Counted from the stretch's first letter, positions 42,833 through 51,415 are shown. The stretch: DNA of 54,286 bases from an uncultured Verrucomicrobia subdivision 3 bacterium (GCA_903870815.1 CAIQEI010000032.1:1-54286), one strand, 5' to 3'. The notes: generated from the letters alone by a model not told the origin. A program made the numbers and translations.

Positions 42833-44932
42833 ATGCGTCACTCCTCCATCAGCCTTTGCCTTATGGCCACCATGCTCTTCACTGCAGCCGAGGCCAGCGG
42901 GAAACCCACGACACTCGCGAAATTCCAAAAGTCCGCCGCCAAATTTGGTTCCGTCGTCACCATCCCGACGTTTGAGACCACCACGAACGGAGTCGTCGCC
43001 ACCGTGGCCCAGACCATCGCCGAAGGCAACGCCGCGCTCGACCGCATCGGCCGGCTGACGGCGGCTCAGGTGAATTTCACCAACACCTTCATCGCGCTGG
43101 ACGATGTCAATTTCCATATCGGCCGGGCCTCCGACCGGCTGGGGCTGATTGAGCAGACCAGCACCAATGCCGACGTGCGCGACGCCGCCACCGACGCCAT
43201 CAAGCAGCTATCCGAATGGGCGGTTGGCATTGACTATCGCGCGGACGTCTATCTCGCGCTGAAAACGTTTGCCGCCACGCAGCCGCCGTTGACCGGCGAA
43301 GACAAGAAACTGCTCGACGACACCCTGCGCGATTATCGCCGGGCCGGATTGGATTTGCCCCAGGAGCAGCGCGATGCCGTGGAAAAGCTCCGCAAAGAAC
43401 TGACCGCGCTCGAAACGGATTTTGAGAACAACGTCACCAAGGCCACTCAGCCGCTGAAATTCACCAAAGCGGAATTGGCTGGCGTCCCGGACGCCTTTCT
43501 CACCCAGCAAGGCATCAAGACCGGCGACGACGAATACACCCTCAAGGCCAACATCACGTTCCATTACATCATGGTCGAAGACAACGCCAGTCTCGAGGCC
43601 ACGCGCCGGCGCATGATGACCGCGCAATGCAATCTCGCCCGCACGGCGAACATTCCCCTGCTCCAGAAAATCCTCGTCCGCCGCGATGAACTTGCCCACC
43701 AGCTCGGCTACGCCAGCTACGCCGATTACGCCACCGAGACGCGCATGGTCAAGAACGCGGCGACGGCTATCAACTTCCTGCAAAACCTCAAAACCGGCTT
43801 GCAGCCCAAATACGACCTCGAACTGAAGGAATTCCGGGATTTGAAAATCGCCGAGACCGGCGACACCAACGCCATCATCAACGCCTGGGACTGGCGCTAT
43901 TACGCCAACCAGCTCAAGAAGACGAAATACAACGTGGACGCCGAGCAGCTGCGCGTTTATTTCCCATATCAAAACGTGCTGGAAGGGATGTTCAAGATCT
44001 ATCAGCGCATCTTCGGGCTGAAATTCGAGCGCGTCGAGCCGCCCTATAAATGGATCGACGACCTCCAGCTTTACACCGTTTCCGACGCCAAGACCGGCGA
44101 ACCGATGGGCCTGTTCTATCTCGACATGTTCCCGCGCGACGGCAAATACAATCACTTCGCCCAGTTCGGCATCATCGAGGGCAAACTGCTGCCGGACGGC
44201 CGGTACCAGCGCCCCGTCTGCTGCCTCGTCTGCAATTTCCCGCCGCCCCAGCCGGGCAAACCCTCCCTGCTTTCGCACGACGAGGTCGAGACCATCTTCC
44301 ACGAGTTCGGCCACGCCATGCACACCATCCTGACGCGCGCCAAATACTCGCGCTTCGCCGGCACCAGCGTCCCGCAGGATTTTGTCGAGGCGCCGTCCCA
44401 GATGCTGGAGAACTGGCCGTGGGACAAGAAAGTGTTGGACAGCTTCGCCGCCGATTACCGCGACCCCAAGAAGAAGATTCCGGCGGATGTCCTCGCCCAG
44501 TTGAAGACTGCGCGATTTGCGACCGAGGCCACCCGCTATCGCCGGCAGCTTTCCTTCGGCCTGATGGATCTCACCCTGCACACGCAAATCCACGCGACCA
44601 ACGCCGACGACGTGGTGCCGCTTTCGAATGAAATCTTGAGCGACGTTTCCTTTCCTGTGCCGCCGGATACTGCCTTCGTGGCCTACTTCGGCCACATCAT
44701 CGGCTACGGCGCGGGCTACTATGGCTACGCCTGGGCCGACGCCATTGCGGCGGACATGGCCACCGTGTTCGAGCAATCGCCGGACGGCTTCTTTGACCAA
44801 ATCACCGGCCTGCGGATGCGGAATGAGATTTACGCCGTTGGCGACTCCCGGGATATCAACGTCTCCATCGAGAAATTCCTGGGCCGCCCCCGTTCGCTCG
44901 ACCCCTTCCTCAAGCGCATCGGTGTGAAATAA
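42833..44932 (+). CDS. M3 family zinc oligopeptidase (secreted)
   Basis: 699 residues. Signal peptide (MRHSSISLCLMATMLFTAAEASG), then a long helical N-terminal domain and a thimet-oligopeptidase catalytic domain. The zinc site is FHEFGHAMH near residues 488-496, with a third ligand Glu expected in PSQMLENW about 30 residues later. AYFGHIIGYGAGYYGYAWADAIAADM is the conserved C-terminal helix. It degrades short peptides, probably in the periplasm. Starts 3 bp after the dgt-like stop. A hairpin follows the stop codon. Confidence 0.93.
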   Translation: MRHSSISLCLMATMLFTAAEASGKPTTLAKFQKSAAKFGSVVTIPTFETTTNGVVATVAQTIAEGNAALDRIGRLTAAQVNFTNTFIALDDVNFHIGRASDRLGLIEQTSTNADVRDAATDAIKQLSEWAVGIDYRADVYLALKTFAATQPPLTGEDKKLLDDTLRDYRRAGLDLPQEQRDAVEKLRKELTALETDFENNVTKATQPLKFTKAELAGVPDAFLTQQGIKTGDDEYTLKANITFHYIMVEDNASLEATRRRMMTAQCNLARTANIPLLQKILVRRDELAHQLGYASYADYATETRMVKNAATAINFLQNLKTGLQPKYDLELKEFRDLKIAETGDTNAIINAWDWRYYANQLKKTKYNVDAEQLRVYFPYQNVLEGMFKIYQRIFGLKFERVEPPYKWIDDLQLYTVSDAKTGEPMGLFYLDMFPRDGKYNHFAQFGIIEGKLLPDGRYQRPVCCLVCNFPPPQPGKPSLLSHDEVETIFHEFGHAMHTILTRAKYSRFAGTSVPQDFVEAPSQMLENWPWDKKVLDSFAADYRDPKKKIPADVLAQLKTARFATEATRYRRQLSFGLMDLTLHTQIHATNADDVVPLSNEILSDVSFPVPPDTAFVAYFGHIIGYGAGYYGYAWADAIAADMATVFEQSPDGFFDQITGLRMRNEIYAVGDSRDINVSIEKFLGRPRSLDPFLKRIGVK

Positions 44933-44951
44933 CCGCGCGCCGTCCGCGCGG
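44933..44951 (+). terminator. GC hairpin after the M3 peptidase
   Basis: CCGCGCG pairs with CGCGCGG around a 5-nt loop directly after the stop codon. No T-run follows, so this is at best a weak terminator. A second, imperfect hairpin with arms near 45007-45023 and 45042-45057 is close by and may add to termination. Confidence 0.45.
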
Positions 44952-45115
44952 CGAATTGACCAAGCTTCGCGAACCGAAACAGCCCGGCTTGGGGAGTCTC
45001 AATTAAGCCAGAGAGCTTCTTTCGGGGGACGTTAATCGGAAAAGAAAGCTTTTCTGGCAGGAATGCTTTTTCCTATTAAACTATCGTGCTTGATAGATGT
45101 TAGGCGGCATCATGG

Positions 45116-45469
45116 TCAGCCTGCGGGATGAATGGTGAACACGATGCCCGCCTCCTTGCAAATCTTCTTCAAGTCATCCAAATCAGCGGCCAACGCCACT
45201 GACTCCCCACTACACGTCGGCCACCAATCCAAGGTCGAACCACGCGGCAAGCCTTTGAGAAGGGTCTTGAGCGCCCCAGGAGACTTGCATACGGTCTCGC
45301 CACCTCGAATGGCACTCGTGCCACCGAAGATGAATACCCACTCAGGACGCTCCGGCTTTGACTCGTAAACACGGCCCACCGAGAGTGAATACTTGTCTGG
45401 CGGAACTACGTCGGCGGCCAGAACCCACAACGCAAACGTGATGAATAGCAGAGCAATGATTCTTTTCAT
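45116..45469 (-). CDS. hypothetical secreted protein
   Basis: 117 residues. Signal peptide MKRIIALLFITFALWVLAAD, then a small domain with two Cys and the phrases VFIFGGTSAIRGGETVCKSPGAL, and DDLKKICKEAGIVFTIHPAG at the C-terminus. No family recognised. The ATG at 45469 is chosen because it starts the signal peptide; the longer frame begins at 45520. GCCTAAC, an integron-type inverse core, begins 10 bp after the stop (45099-45105). The composition is AT-richer than the neighbouring housekeeping genes. It follows the 150-residue gene on the same strand. Confidence 0.7.
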   Translation of the reverse strand: MKRIIALLFITFALWVLAADVVPPDKYSLSVGRVYESKPERPEWVFIFGGTSAIRGGETVCKSPGALKTLLKGLPRGSTLDWWPTCSGESVALAADLDDLKKICKEAGIVFTIHPAG

Positions 45470-45573
45470 GTTAGTATGACACATCACTTGCATATTTCTT
45501 AGAGGCTTCATGCCTCCCAATAATGAGCCACGCTGGGCCTGTGATGCCGCCCGCGAGCGCGGACTTCAAAGTG

Positions 45574-46026
45574 TCAGCTGGTGATGGCTTCATTATCTTG
45601 TTGAACGTCTGGTTTATCATCATCTGATTTTGTTGGTGATTTTGGGATAATATCTTTGACGAACCAACTAACTATCCGGTCAGCATATCGAAGGCAATAA
45701 ATGGCCAGGGCAATGTGCATCGCAACGCGCACCAATATCATCTTTGAATGAATCGTGAACACTGCATAAGGTCTGTCAGGTATCAAATACTCTACAAAAT
45801 AACTAGCATCAATGACGGCATAAAAGAACAGCCAAAGCGCCTGCAAGCGGATAAAGAAAATAGCGAACTGCCTGAAAGTCATCCGCTCCCAAAATCGCTC
45901 CTCTGCTGGCGAAATGATATGACCTAACGCCTCTGGTGAAGTGCTAACAAAAGCATCGGTGCTGCATGACGGGCAACTCATCGCCTGATCGGGACTCTCT
46001 AGACCACAATTTGCGCATTTTTTCAT
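45574..46026 (-). CDS. zinc-ribbon membrane protein, hypothetical
   Basis: 150 residues. N-terminal zinc ribbon CANCG...CPSC, a linker, then about three hydrophobic segments (roughly residues 53-75, 88-100 and 100-112) and an acidic C-terminal tail (SDDDKPDVQQDNEA). No named family. A GTTAGGC heptamer (46041-46047, read on the minus strand) ends 14 nt before the ATG. The spacing is the same as in the candidate cassette at the left end of the window. AT-rich relative to neighbours. Confidence 0.65.
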   Translation of the reverse strand: MKKCANCGLESPDQAMSCPSCSTDAFVSTSPEALGHIISPAEERFWERMTFRQFAIFFIRLQALWLFFYAVIDASYFVEYLIPDRPYAVFTIHSKMILVRVAMHIALAIYCLRYADRIVSWFVKDIIPKSPTKSDDDKPDVQQDNEAITS

Positions 46027-46251
46027 AAATGTTTGAAGTCGCCTAACAGGTATTGTCTTGAATTTCTGCGCCCTATCCCAGCCGCATCATTGAGACCAGT
46101 TTAAAATTGCAAGTTCCATTTGTACAGCTAATAACGACGCGATGAGCCCAAAGATTTCGCTTCACCAAAGGCTGAATCCGCCGTGGGAAGAAACGAGGAT
46201 TGAGGATGGATGATTGATGATGGCAGCGGCTTCGTCGCCCGCTCTTGATTT

Positions 46252-46328
46252 GTAGGAGCCGAGGTGACGAGGCTCATTTTAATACCATTGCCGGTTTTTA
46301 ATTTGAGCCTCCTAACGGCGGCTTCTGC
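46252..46328. repeat. imperfect inverted repeat, 25-bp arms
   Basis: Arms 46252-46276 and 46304-46328 (the second read on the minus strand) match at 19 of 25 positions. Shared core: AGCCG, then GAGGCTCA. The 27-bp centre is AT-rich. Arms of this type, with GAGCC/GGCTC ends, look like palindromic units, probably repeated elsewhere in the host. Confidence 0.5.
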
Positions 46329-46391
46329 ATCCGGTCCGGCCCCCCGTCGGGGGTCCGCTATCGCCTTGATTCTTAGTTCGCTTCCAAATGT

Positions 46392-46418
46392 TGGGGACTC
46401 GCGGAACTCGTCCCTCCG
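46392..46418 (+). repeat. 27-bp dispersed repeat, copy 2
   Basis: Matches the minus strand of 20584-20610 at 26 of 27 positions. It directly abuts the 21-bp repeat array, which begins at 46420. The single difference is C versus T after GGGGACTCG. Confidence 0.6.
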
Positions 46419-46419
46419 G

Positions 46420-46629
46420 TGCGGGCGGGAATTGGTCCCGGCATTCCGGAAACGCATCCAAGCCAGTCGGCAGTACGGCCGTGTGTCTCGGAATTACCTC
46501 TGAATAGTCTGGCAATCCTACCGAGTTGCTGGGAATTGCCGCCGACTTCACAGGCTTTGCTGCCAAGCACTCCGGCAATACCTGCGAGCCGGTCAGCAGT
46601 GCGTCTGAAGTGCCCGGTAGTATTACCGA
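46420..46629 (-). repeat. array of ten degenerate 21-bp repeats
   Basis: Read on the minus strand, the array splits exactly into ten 21-nt units with consensus TCG-GNN-GTA-NTN-CCG-NNN-NNC. Translated in the frame that opens with ATG at 46665, the units give a heptapeptide pattern S-x-V-(L/I/F)-P-x-x, for example SQVLPEC, SAAIPSN, SEVIPRH, TAVLPTG. The Pro is kept in nine of ten units. The frame (46312-46665) would encode 117 residues with a possible short leader, but beyond residue 82 the pattern decays. The array may be a coding repeat or a non-coding tandem repeat with period 21. I do not call a gene. Confidence 0.65.
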
Positions 46630-46779
46630 GCCCATCAGACACACTGATATGCATCTAATCTTCATCTCTGCGAAGCTAATCTATGCCGATGATTTGGAAT
46701 GATAATTGCTTATCATTCGTTGTCTAAAGAATAAGCTAGCCGGCCAGAAATTCCGGAAAAGCCCAACATTATATGGCCT

Positions 46780-47457
46780 ATGAACAGTATCAAGTTCCTA
46801 CCCAAACGGCAGATTGATGTGTTGAATTACGGTGCGCACGTGCATGAAACGCTGGCGGCGGCTGGTTTTGACCCGGCGGCGCTCAGTTTGACGCCGGCGG
46901 ATGTCACGGAGCTGGGCACGCTGGTGTCTGACTGTCAAACGGCGCACGATGCCGTGAACGCGGCGAAACTGGACTTGCAATCCAAAATCAAGAATCTGAG
47001 CGCGCCCGGCGGTGCGCATGCGCGTTTGACGGGCAAGTTGCGCGGCATCGCCAGGAGCGCCCGTTCTTCGCCGGCTTCGGCGGGAATACTGGCGACTATC
47101 GGCCTCAGCCCCTACAAGGCTGGTCGCACGCCCCGGACAGCCCCGGCGGAGCCGCCGGATTTCACCGTCACCGGAGTGAAACCCGGCAGCGTGCAGGTGA
47201 GTTTTCGGATGGGTGGCACGGCGCGTCCGCGCGCCCGGGCGGAGCATACCACGGGTGTGCAGATCGCGGTGATGGACGGCGCGACCGCCCGGATGGATAA
47301 CGAGGCGGACACGGCGTGGAACGTTTTTGTCTCGCACAGTCCGGCGACTTTGGATGCCACGCAGATGCCGCGGCAGGTACGGTTGTATGCGCGCTGGATC
47401 ACGCGGCGCGGACACACCGGTCCGTGGTCGTTGCCGCTGTCGGTTTCGGTGATCTGA
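46780..47457 (+). CDS. hypothetical protein of a Verrucomicrobia-type family
   Basis: 225 residues. The N-terminal ~100 residues are helical (MNSIKFLPKRQIDVLNYGAHVHETLAAAG-type start, then ADVTELGTLVSDCQTAHDAV). The C-terminal ~90 residues form a fibronectin-III-like beta domain ending in LYARWITRRGHTGPWSLPLSVSV, with the Trp-rich end typical of such domains. I recall similar proteins as common, uncharacterised proteins of this phylum, but cannot verify it here. No signal peptide. It lies 150 bp beyond the 21-bp repeat array. Confidence 0.75.
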   Translation: MNSIKFLPKRQIDVLNYGAHVHETLAAAGFDPAALSLTPADVTELGTLVSDCQTAHDAVNAAKLDLQSKIKNLSAPGGAHARLTGKLRGIARSARSSPASAGILATIGLSPYKAGRTPRTAPAEPPDFTVTGVKPGSVQVSFRMGGTARPRARAEHTTGVQIAVMDGATARMDNEADTAWNVFVSHSPATLDATQMPRQVRLYARWITRRGHTGPWSLPLSVSVI

Positions 47458-47608
47458 CTTCGCCCATCTCCCATCGGACCGCGAAATCGCCAAGGCGCCA
47501 GAGTGACGCGGAGCGGGGCACGGGCGCAGCTTGAGGCAACCGTATTACTCTACCGCGCAATATCCCGCTTTTCACGGCGGGCCGGCTGGCTTAGGCTGGT
47601 GAAAAGGA

Positions 47609-49036
47609 TTGGATTTGAACGACGCAACCCAAACCCGCCGCTGGCCGCGCCAGATCAAATACATCATCGGCAACGAGGCGTGCGAACGCTTTAGCTATTA
47701 CGGCATGACCGGCATTCTCGCCGGCTACATCAGCGGCCAGCTCACCGCCGGCGGCCTGGGCAAGAGCGAAGATTACGCCACGACCATCATCGCGCTGTTC
47801 AAGTCGTTCAATTATTTCACGCCGCTGCTCGGCGCGTGGCTCTCGGACAAACTCATCGGGCGCTACCGGACGATTTTCTGGGTGTCGCTGTTTTACTGCG
47901 CGGGGCACGGCACGCTGGCGTGCAGTGATTTTTTCAGCGGCCAGGGCAAGCTGAACTGCCTCTTCATCGGCCTGACGCTGATCGCGCTCGGCTCGGGCGG
48001 CATCAAGCCGTGCGTCTCGGCGTTCATGGGGGAACAGTTCACGCCCGATCAGTCGCACCTGATGCAGAAGGCCTACGGCGCGTTTTACTGGGCGATCAAC
48101 TTCGGCTCATTCTTCTCGTTCATCGTGGTGCCGTGGGTGAAGGATCATCACGGCTATAGCCCGGCCTTCGCGGTGCCGGGGATTTTTATGGCCATCGCCA
48201 CCTACATTTTCTGGCGCGGCAAAAAATATTACACCTTCGTGCCGACCAACCGGGAGAAGCGTCACGCGGGCTTTTTCCAGGTATTTTTCACCGCGCTAAC
48301 CATCAAGCGCGGGCCGGGCCAAACGTTTTGGGACGCCGCCCGCGCGCGGTTCTCTGAGAACGAAGTGGCCGCCGCGCGCTCGGTGCCGCCCATCCTGTTC
48401 GTGTTCGCGACGATCCCGATGTTCTGGGCGCTCTATGACCAGGGCAATTCGACGTGGGTGTTGCAGGGGCTAAAAATGTCGCACGTAAATTTCCTCGGCC
48501 TCGATGTCGGCGCGGAGCAGATGCAATCGCTGAATCCCCTGCTCATCATGTTGTTCGTGCCCATCTTCACGCTGTGGCTGTATCCGGCGATGGGCCGCTT
48601 TGCCGCGCCGCTCAAGCGGATGAGCTACGGGCTGTTTCTCGCGTCCGCTTCCTTCGTGGTGGTGGCGCTGCTGCAACAACGCATCTCGGCCGGCGCGCAT
48701 TTGAGCATCCTGTGGCAAACGTGGCCTTACATCATCATCACGGCCGCCGAGGTGCTGGTCTCGGCGACGGGGCTGGAGTTCGCCTTCCGCGAGGCCGCGC
48801 CGGAGATGAAGAGTTTGATCATGAGTTTCTGGCTGCTCACAGTCGCCGCCGGCAACCTCTTCGTGGCGCTCCTGACCAAGTTTTTATCGCATCCCGGCGC
48901 GAACTCCGACGATGCCTCCGTGAGCACCGGACGTTTTCTGCTCTACGCGGTCATGATGTTTGGCGTGGCCATCGTCTTCAGCCTCATCGCCGGCAAATAT
49001 CACTACCGCGACCGGTCGGCGGCGGAGGGGAAATGA
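47609..49036 (+). CDS. POT/PTR2 family proton-coupled oligopeptide transporter
   Basis: 475 residues, about twelve to fourteen transmembrane helices. The diagnostic N-terminal EACERFSYYGM box (ExxERFxYYG) and the FGSG-type block ALGSGGIKPCVSAFMGEQF identify the family. Transports di- and tripeptides with protons. The only sensible start is TTG at 47609, with an AAAAGGA-like ribosome binding site just before it; no in-frame ATG fits. The upstream 151 bp contain nothing recognised. It may work with the upstream M3 peptidase to recycle peptides, but they are not linked in one operon. Confidence 0.92.
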   Translation: MDLNDATQTRRWPRQIKYIIGNEACERFSYYGMTGILAGYISGQLTAGGLGKSEDYATTIIALFKSFNYFTPLLGAWLSDKLIGRYRTIFWVSLFYCAGHGTLACSDFFSGQGKLNCLFIGLTLIALGSGGIKPCVSAFMGEQFTPDQSHLMQKAYGAFYWAINFGSFFSFIVVPWVKDHHGYSPAFAVPGIFMAIATYIFWRGKKYYTFVPTNREKRHAGFFQVFFTALTIKRGPGQTFWDAARARFSENEVAAARSVPPILFVFATIPMFWALYDQGNSTWVLQGLKMSHVNFLGLDVGAEQMQSLNPLLIMLFVPIFTLWLYPAMGRFAAPLKRMSYGLFLASASFVVVALLQQRISAGAHLSILWQTWPYIIITAAEVLVSATGLEFAFREAAPEMKSLIMSFWLLTVAAGNLFVALLTKFLSHPGANSDDASVSTGRFLLYAVMMFGVAIVFSLIAGKYHYRDRSAAEGK

Positions 49037-49099
49037 CGGCATTGTTGACCCAGCAAAATCAATCTGGACAGTCACGGGCGACGTGAATAGGGTGGCCGC

Positions 49100-49378
49100 A
49101 TGAAATCACGGATCCTTTACCACATACTAAACATCCTTTCGGTGATTTGCGGGCTGGGGTCGTTTCTCGCCTTCTTCGGAATGGTTGGACTCATTCATGA
49201 TCGCGGCTTCAGCGGCGGAGTCTTGGAAGCTGCGTTGCTATCGTTCGGATTATTTGCCGGTGCCGTCATTCTATACGCGCTTTGGGACTCCGGCACCCGG
49301 TTGATCCGCATCGAGGAGGGCCAGCGGCGTTTGATGCGTGACCTGCCAAAAGGCAATGAAGATAAACCGGACGCCTGA
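49100..49378 (+). CDS. small hypothetical membrane protein
   Basis: 92 residues with two transmembrane segments (about 6-30 and 41-62) and a charged C-terminal tail (RLIRIEEGQRRLMRDLPKGNEDKPDA). It starts 63 bp after the POT transporter and may be in the same transcript. No family recognised. Confidence 0.65.
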   Translation: MKSRILYHILNILSVICGLGSFLAFFGMVGLIHDRGFSGGVLEAALLSFGLFAGAVILYALWDSGTRLIRIEEGQRRLMRDLPKGNEDKPDA

Positions 49379-49412
49379 TTTCAGTCGGACCGGCAAACTG
49401 GATTCATCTTCC

Positions 49413-49766
49413 ATGTACGAGCATCACACCAAACCGCTGTTGCCGCGCAAGGTCTTTTACCGGCGCATCGTGGATCACGCGCTGCTCGGTGCGGCCGTCA
49501 TCGCCGTTTCGCTCGGCATCGGGATGACCGGCTATCACGAGTTCGAAGGTTTGCCGTGGGTGGACGCTTTCGTGAACGCCGCGATGATTCTTTCTGGGAT
49601 GGGGCCGGTCGCCACGCTGCAGACCAATGGCGGTAAAATCTTCGCCGGCTGCTATGCGCTTTTTAGCGGCCTCGCGCTGATCGCCATTCTGGGCATCATC
49701 TTTGCGCCGGTCATCCACCGCTTCCTCCACAAGTTTCATCTGGAAAACGAGGGGCGCAAGCCATAG
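49413..49766 (+). CDS. hypothetical membrane protein, channel-like
   Basis: 117 residues from the ATG at 49413. Basic N-terminus, a first transmembrane helix (about 20-42), a re-entrant-like loop (FEGLPWVDAFVNAAMILSGMG) and a second helix (about 70-92), then a His-rich charged tail. The order (helix, Gly-rich loop, GGKIFAGCYALFSGLALI helix) resembles small two-helix ion channels, but there is no potassium-type selectivity filter. Function unknown. The longer frame from 49338 overlaps the preceding gene. Confidence 0.65.
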   Translation: MYEHHTKPLLPRKVFYRRIVDHALLGAAVIAVSLGIGMTGYHEFEGLPWVDAFVNAAMILSGMGPVATLQTNGGKIFAGCYALFSGLALIAILGIIFAPVIHRFLHKFHLENEGRKP

Positions 49767-49823
49767 CCGGTTGCTTTTTGAATCTGTTTTACGCGTTGCG
49801 CGCGGCCCGCTATCCTGCGCGCG

Positions 49824-50678
49824 ATGAACACCGCTTTCACCAAATACCACGCGCTGGGCAACGACTACATTGTCATCCACCCGAAAGATCTGCCCGCGCC
49901 GCTCACCACAGAACAGGTCCGGACGATCTGTCACCGCAATTTCGGCGTCGGCTCGGACGGCATCCTGCTCGGTCCCCTGCCCTCGACGACGGCCAAGTGC
50001 GCGCTGAAGATTTACAATCCGGATGGCAGCATCGCCGAGAAAAGCGGCAACGGCCTGCGCATCTTCTCGCGCTTTCTCTGGGACTCAAAACTGGTCGGCA
50101 ACGAGGAGTTCGCCATCCAGACCGACGGCGGACTCGTCCGCTCCACCATTCTTGACGGCGGCCGGAGCGTGCGCGTGGAGATGGGTCGGGTGAGCTTTGA
50201 CAGTACCAAGATTCCCGTGGCGGGAGCGGCGCGCGAAGTCATCAATGAAAAGATCTCCGTCGGCGGACGCGAGTTCACCTATTGCACGGCGACCATCGGC
50301 AATCCGCATTGCGTCCTGCCGCTGCCTGAAATCAACGCGAAGCTGGCGCACGAATACGGGCCGCTGCTGGAGACGCACGCAAATTTCCCGCGCAAGACGA
50401 ACGTGCAGTTCCTGAAGGTCCTCGACCGCGCCAACATCCAGATCGAGATCTGGGAGCGCGGCGCGGGTTACACGCTGGCGAGCGGCAGCAGCAGCAGCGC
50501 TTCGGCGGCGGTGGCGCACAAGCTCGGCCTGGTGGACAACAACGTCACCGTGCATTGCCCCGGCGGCGATATCCAAATCGAAATCCGCGCCGGATTTGAC
50601 ATCCTGATGACCGGCAGCGTGACGCGTGTGGCCGAAGGCGTCATCTGCCCGGAAATATTTTCGGTGAAACTGGCGTGA
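49824..50678 (+). CDS. dapF: diaminopimelate epimerase homologue with Ser in place of both catalytic Cys
   Basis: 284 residues, DapF fold. GNDYIVI near residue 12, NPDGSIAEKSGNGLRIF at about 65-81, and the second half with ERGAGYTLASGSSSSASAA at about 211-228 are the family blocks. In DapF the two catalytic Cys lie in AEMCGNGxR and ACGTGA. Here those positions are Ser74 and Ser220. DAP epimerisation uses a Cys-Cys two-base mechanism, so activity as a DAP epimerase is uncertain. It may use another substrate or a modified mechanism. It is not next to other lysine or peptidoglycan genes. Confidence 0.85.
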   Translation: MNTAFTKYHALGNDYIVIHPKDLPAPLTTEQVRTICHRNFGVGSDGILLGPLPSTTAKCALKIYNPDGSIAEKSGNGLRIFSRFLWDSKLVGNEEFAIQTDGGLVRSTILDGGRSVRVEMGRVSFDSTKIPVAGAAREVINEKISVGGREFTYCTATIGNPHCVLPLPEINAKLAHEYGPLLETHANFPRKTNVQFLKVLDRANIQIEIWERGAGYTLASGSSSSASAAVAHKLGLVDNNVTVHCPGGDIQIEIRAGFDILMTGSVTRVAEGVICPEIFSVKLA

Positions 50679-50746
50679 CCAATAATCCTGCCGACCAGTG
50701 CGCAGCCTCCTGCGTTGCCCTTCTGGCCAGCGGGTGCGGCAATTGA

Positions 50747-51241
50747 TTATTTGGAGAGCGGTTGGAGCAGGATATCCCCGGCGTTCAGCACCGGATCACT
50801 GCCATCCGGCAGGTTGGTGAAGCTGCCCGTGCTGAAATTGGTCTGGCACGTAATATAGCCGGGGGCTTGAAACGAAAGCCGCACCGACCACCAAGTGCTG
50901 CGGCGGAAGAGGGTCATATATTGCTGGCCCGGCACCAGAAAACTTCCGTCGGCACCGGTCGTCTCGGGCCGGTCTTGCTGCAACATTTGCGCGCCTTTGG
51001 CCGGAGCGCCGGCGTTGGCAGCCTGCCCCGGCACCACGCGGATGACCCGGACGCCGGCCAGCGGCTGATGCGTGTCCGCCGCGACCACCCGCCCGTTGAT
51101 TTCCGGCTGAACGCAGCTGGATGGGCCAAAGGATTGGCAACCGACCAAGCCCAGCAGGCTGAGAAATAATCCAATCAAGCCCGCCCGTTTCGCGGGCTGG
51201 GGCGGTTGGCTACGAAACTTCCGGGAGATTTTTAGCGACAT
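50747..51241 (-). CDS. lipoprotein with carboxypeptidase-regulatory-like domain
   Basis: 164 residues. Basic N-terminus, hydrophobic core and lipobox LVGC at about residue 35 give a lipoprotein signal. The mature part has the CarboxypepD_reg-like pattern (GRVVAADTHQPLAGVRVIRVVPG, then TTGADGSFLVPGQQYM), a small beta-sandwich. No catalytic domain. Possibly a surface binding or structural lipoprotein. It is convergent with dapF (68 bp apart). Confidence 0.75.
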   Translation of the reverse strand: MSLKISRKFRSQPPQPAKRAGLIGLFLSLLGLVGCQSFGPSSCVQPEINGRVVAADTHQPLAGVRVIRVVPGQAANAGAPAKGAQMLQQDRPETTGADGSFLVPGQQYMTLFRRSTWWSVRLSFQAPGYITCQTNFSTGSFTNLPDGSDPVLNAGDILLQPLSK

Positions 51242-51415
51242 TGATTTAGGGGCGCGCCGGGCTGCGGATTATTCCACACACCGGCGTTGCCTGGGTTTCT
51301 GTTTATTCAATTTACGACCAACTTACACACTTCTTTGCCTGACCGGTTCGACGGCCAATCCGCGAGTAGTTTAAATGGCGTCGCCTCTTCACAGTTATTC
51401 CTGCCGGGATTGAAC

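Larger units (their letters stand above)
46027..46419. other. non-coding stretch with dispersed repeats
   Basis: No gene recognised. It contains an integron-like heptamer at 46041-46047, an imperfect inverted repeat at 46252-46328, a short GC hairpin near 46341-46353, and the second copy of a 27-bp dispersed repeat at 46392-46418. The minus-strand frame that reads through the adjacent 21-bp array extends into this stretch, but I do not call it as a gene. Confidence 0.45.

Noticed and set aside
43208..44800. 530-codon minus-strand frame
   Set aside because: Antisense shadow of the M3 peptidase gene, caused by high GC and codon bias.
46312..46665. 117-codon minus-strand frame reading through the 21-bp array
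   Set aside because: The heptapeptide pattern is real, but there is no clear ribosome binding site and the frame extends into dispersed repeats. Reported as a repeat, not as a gene.
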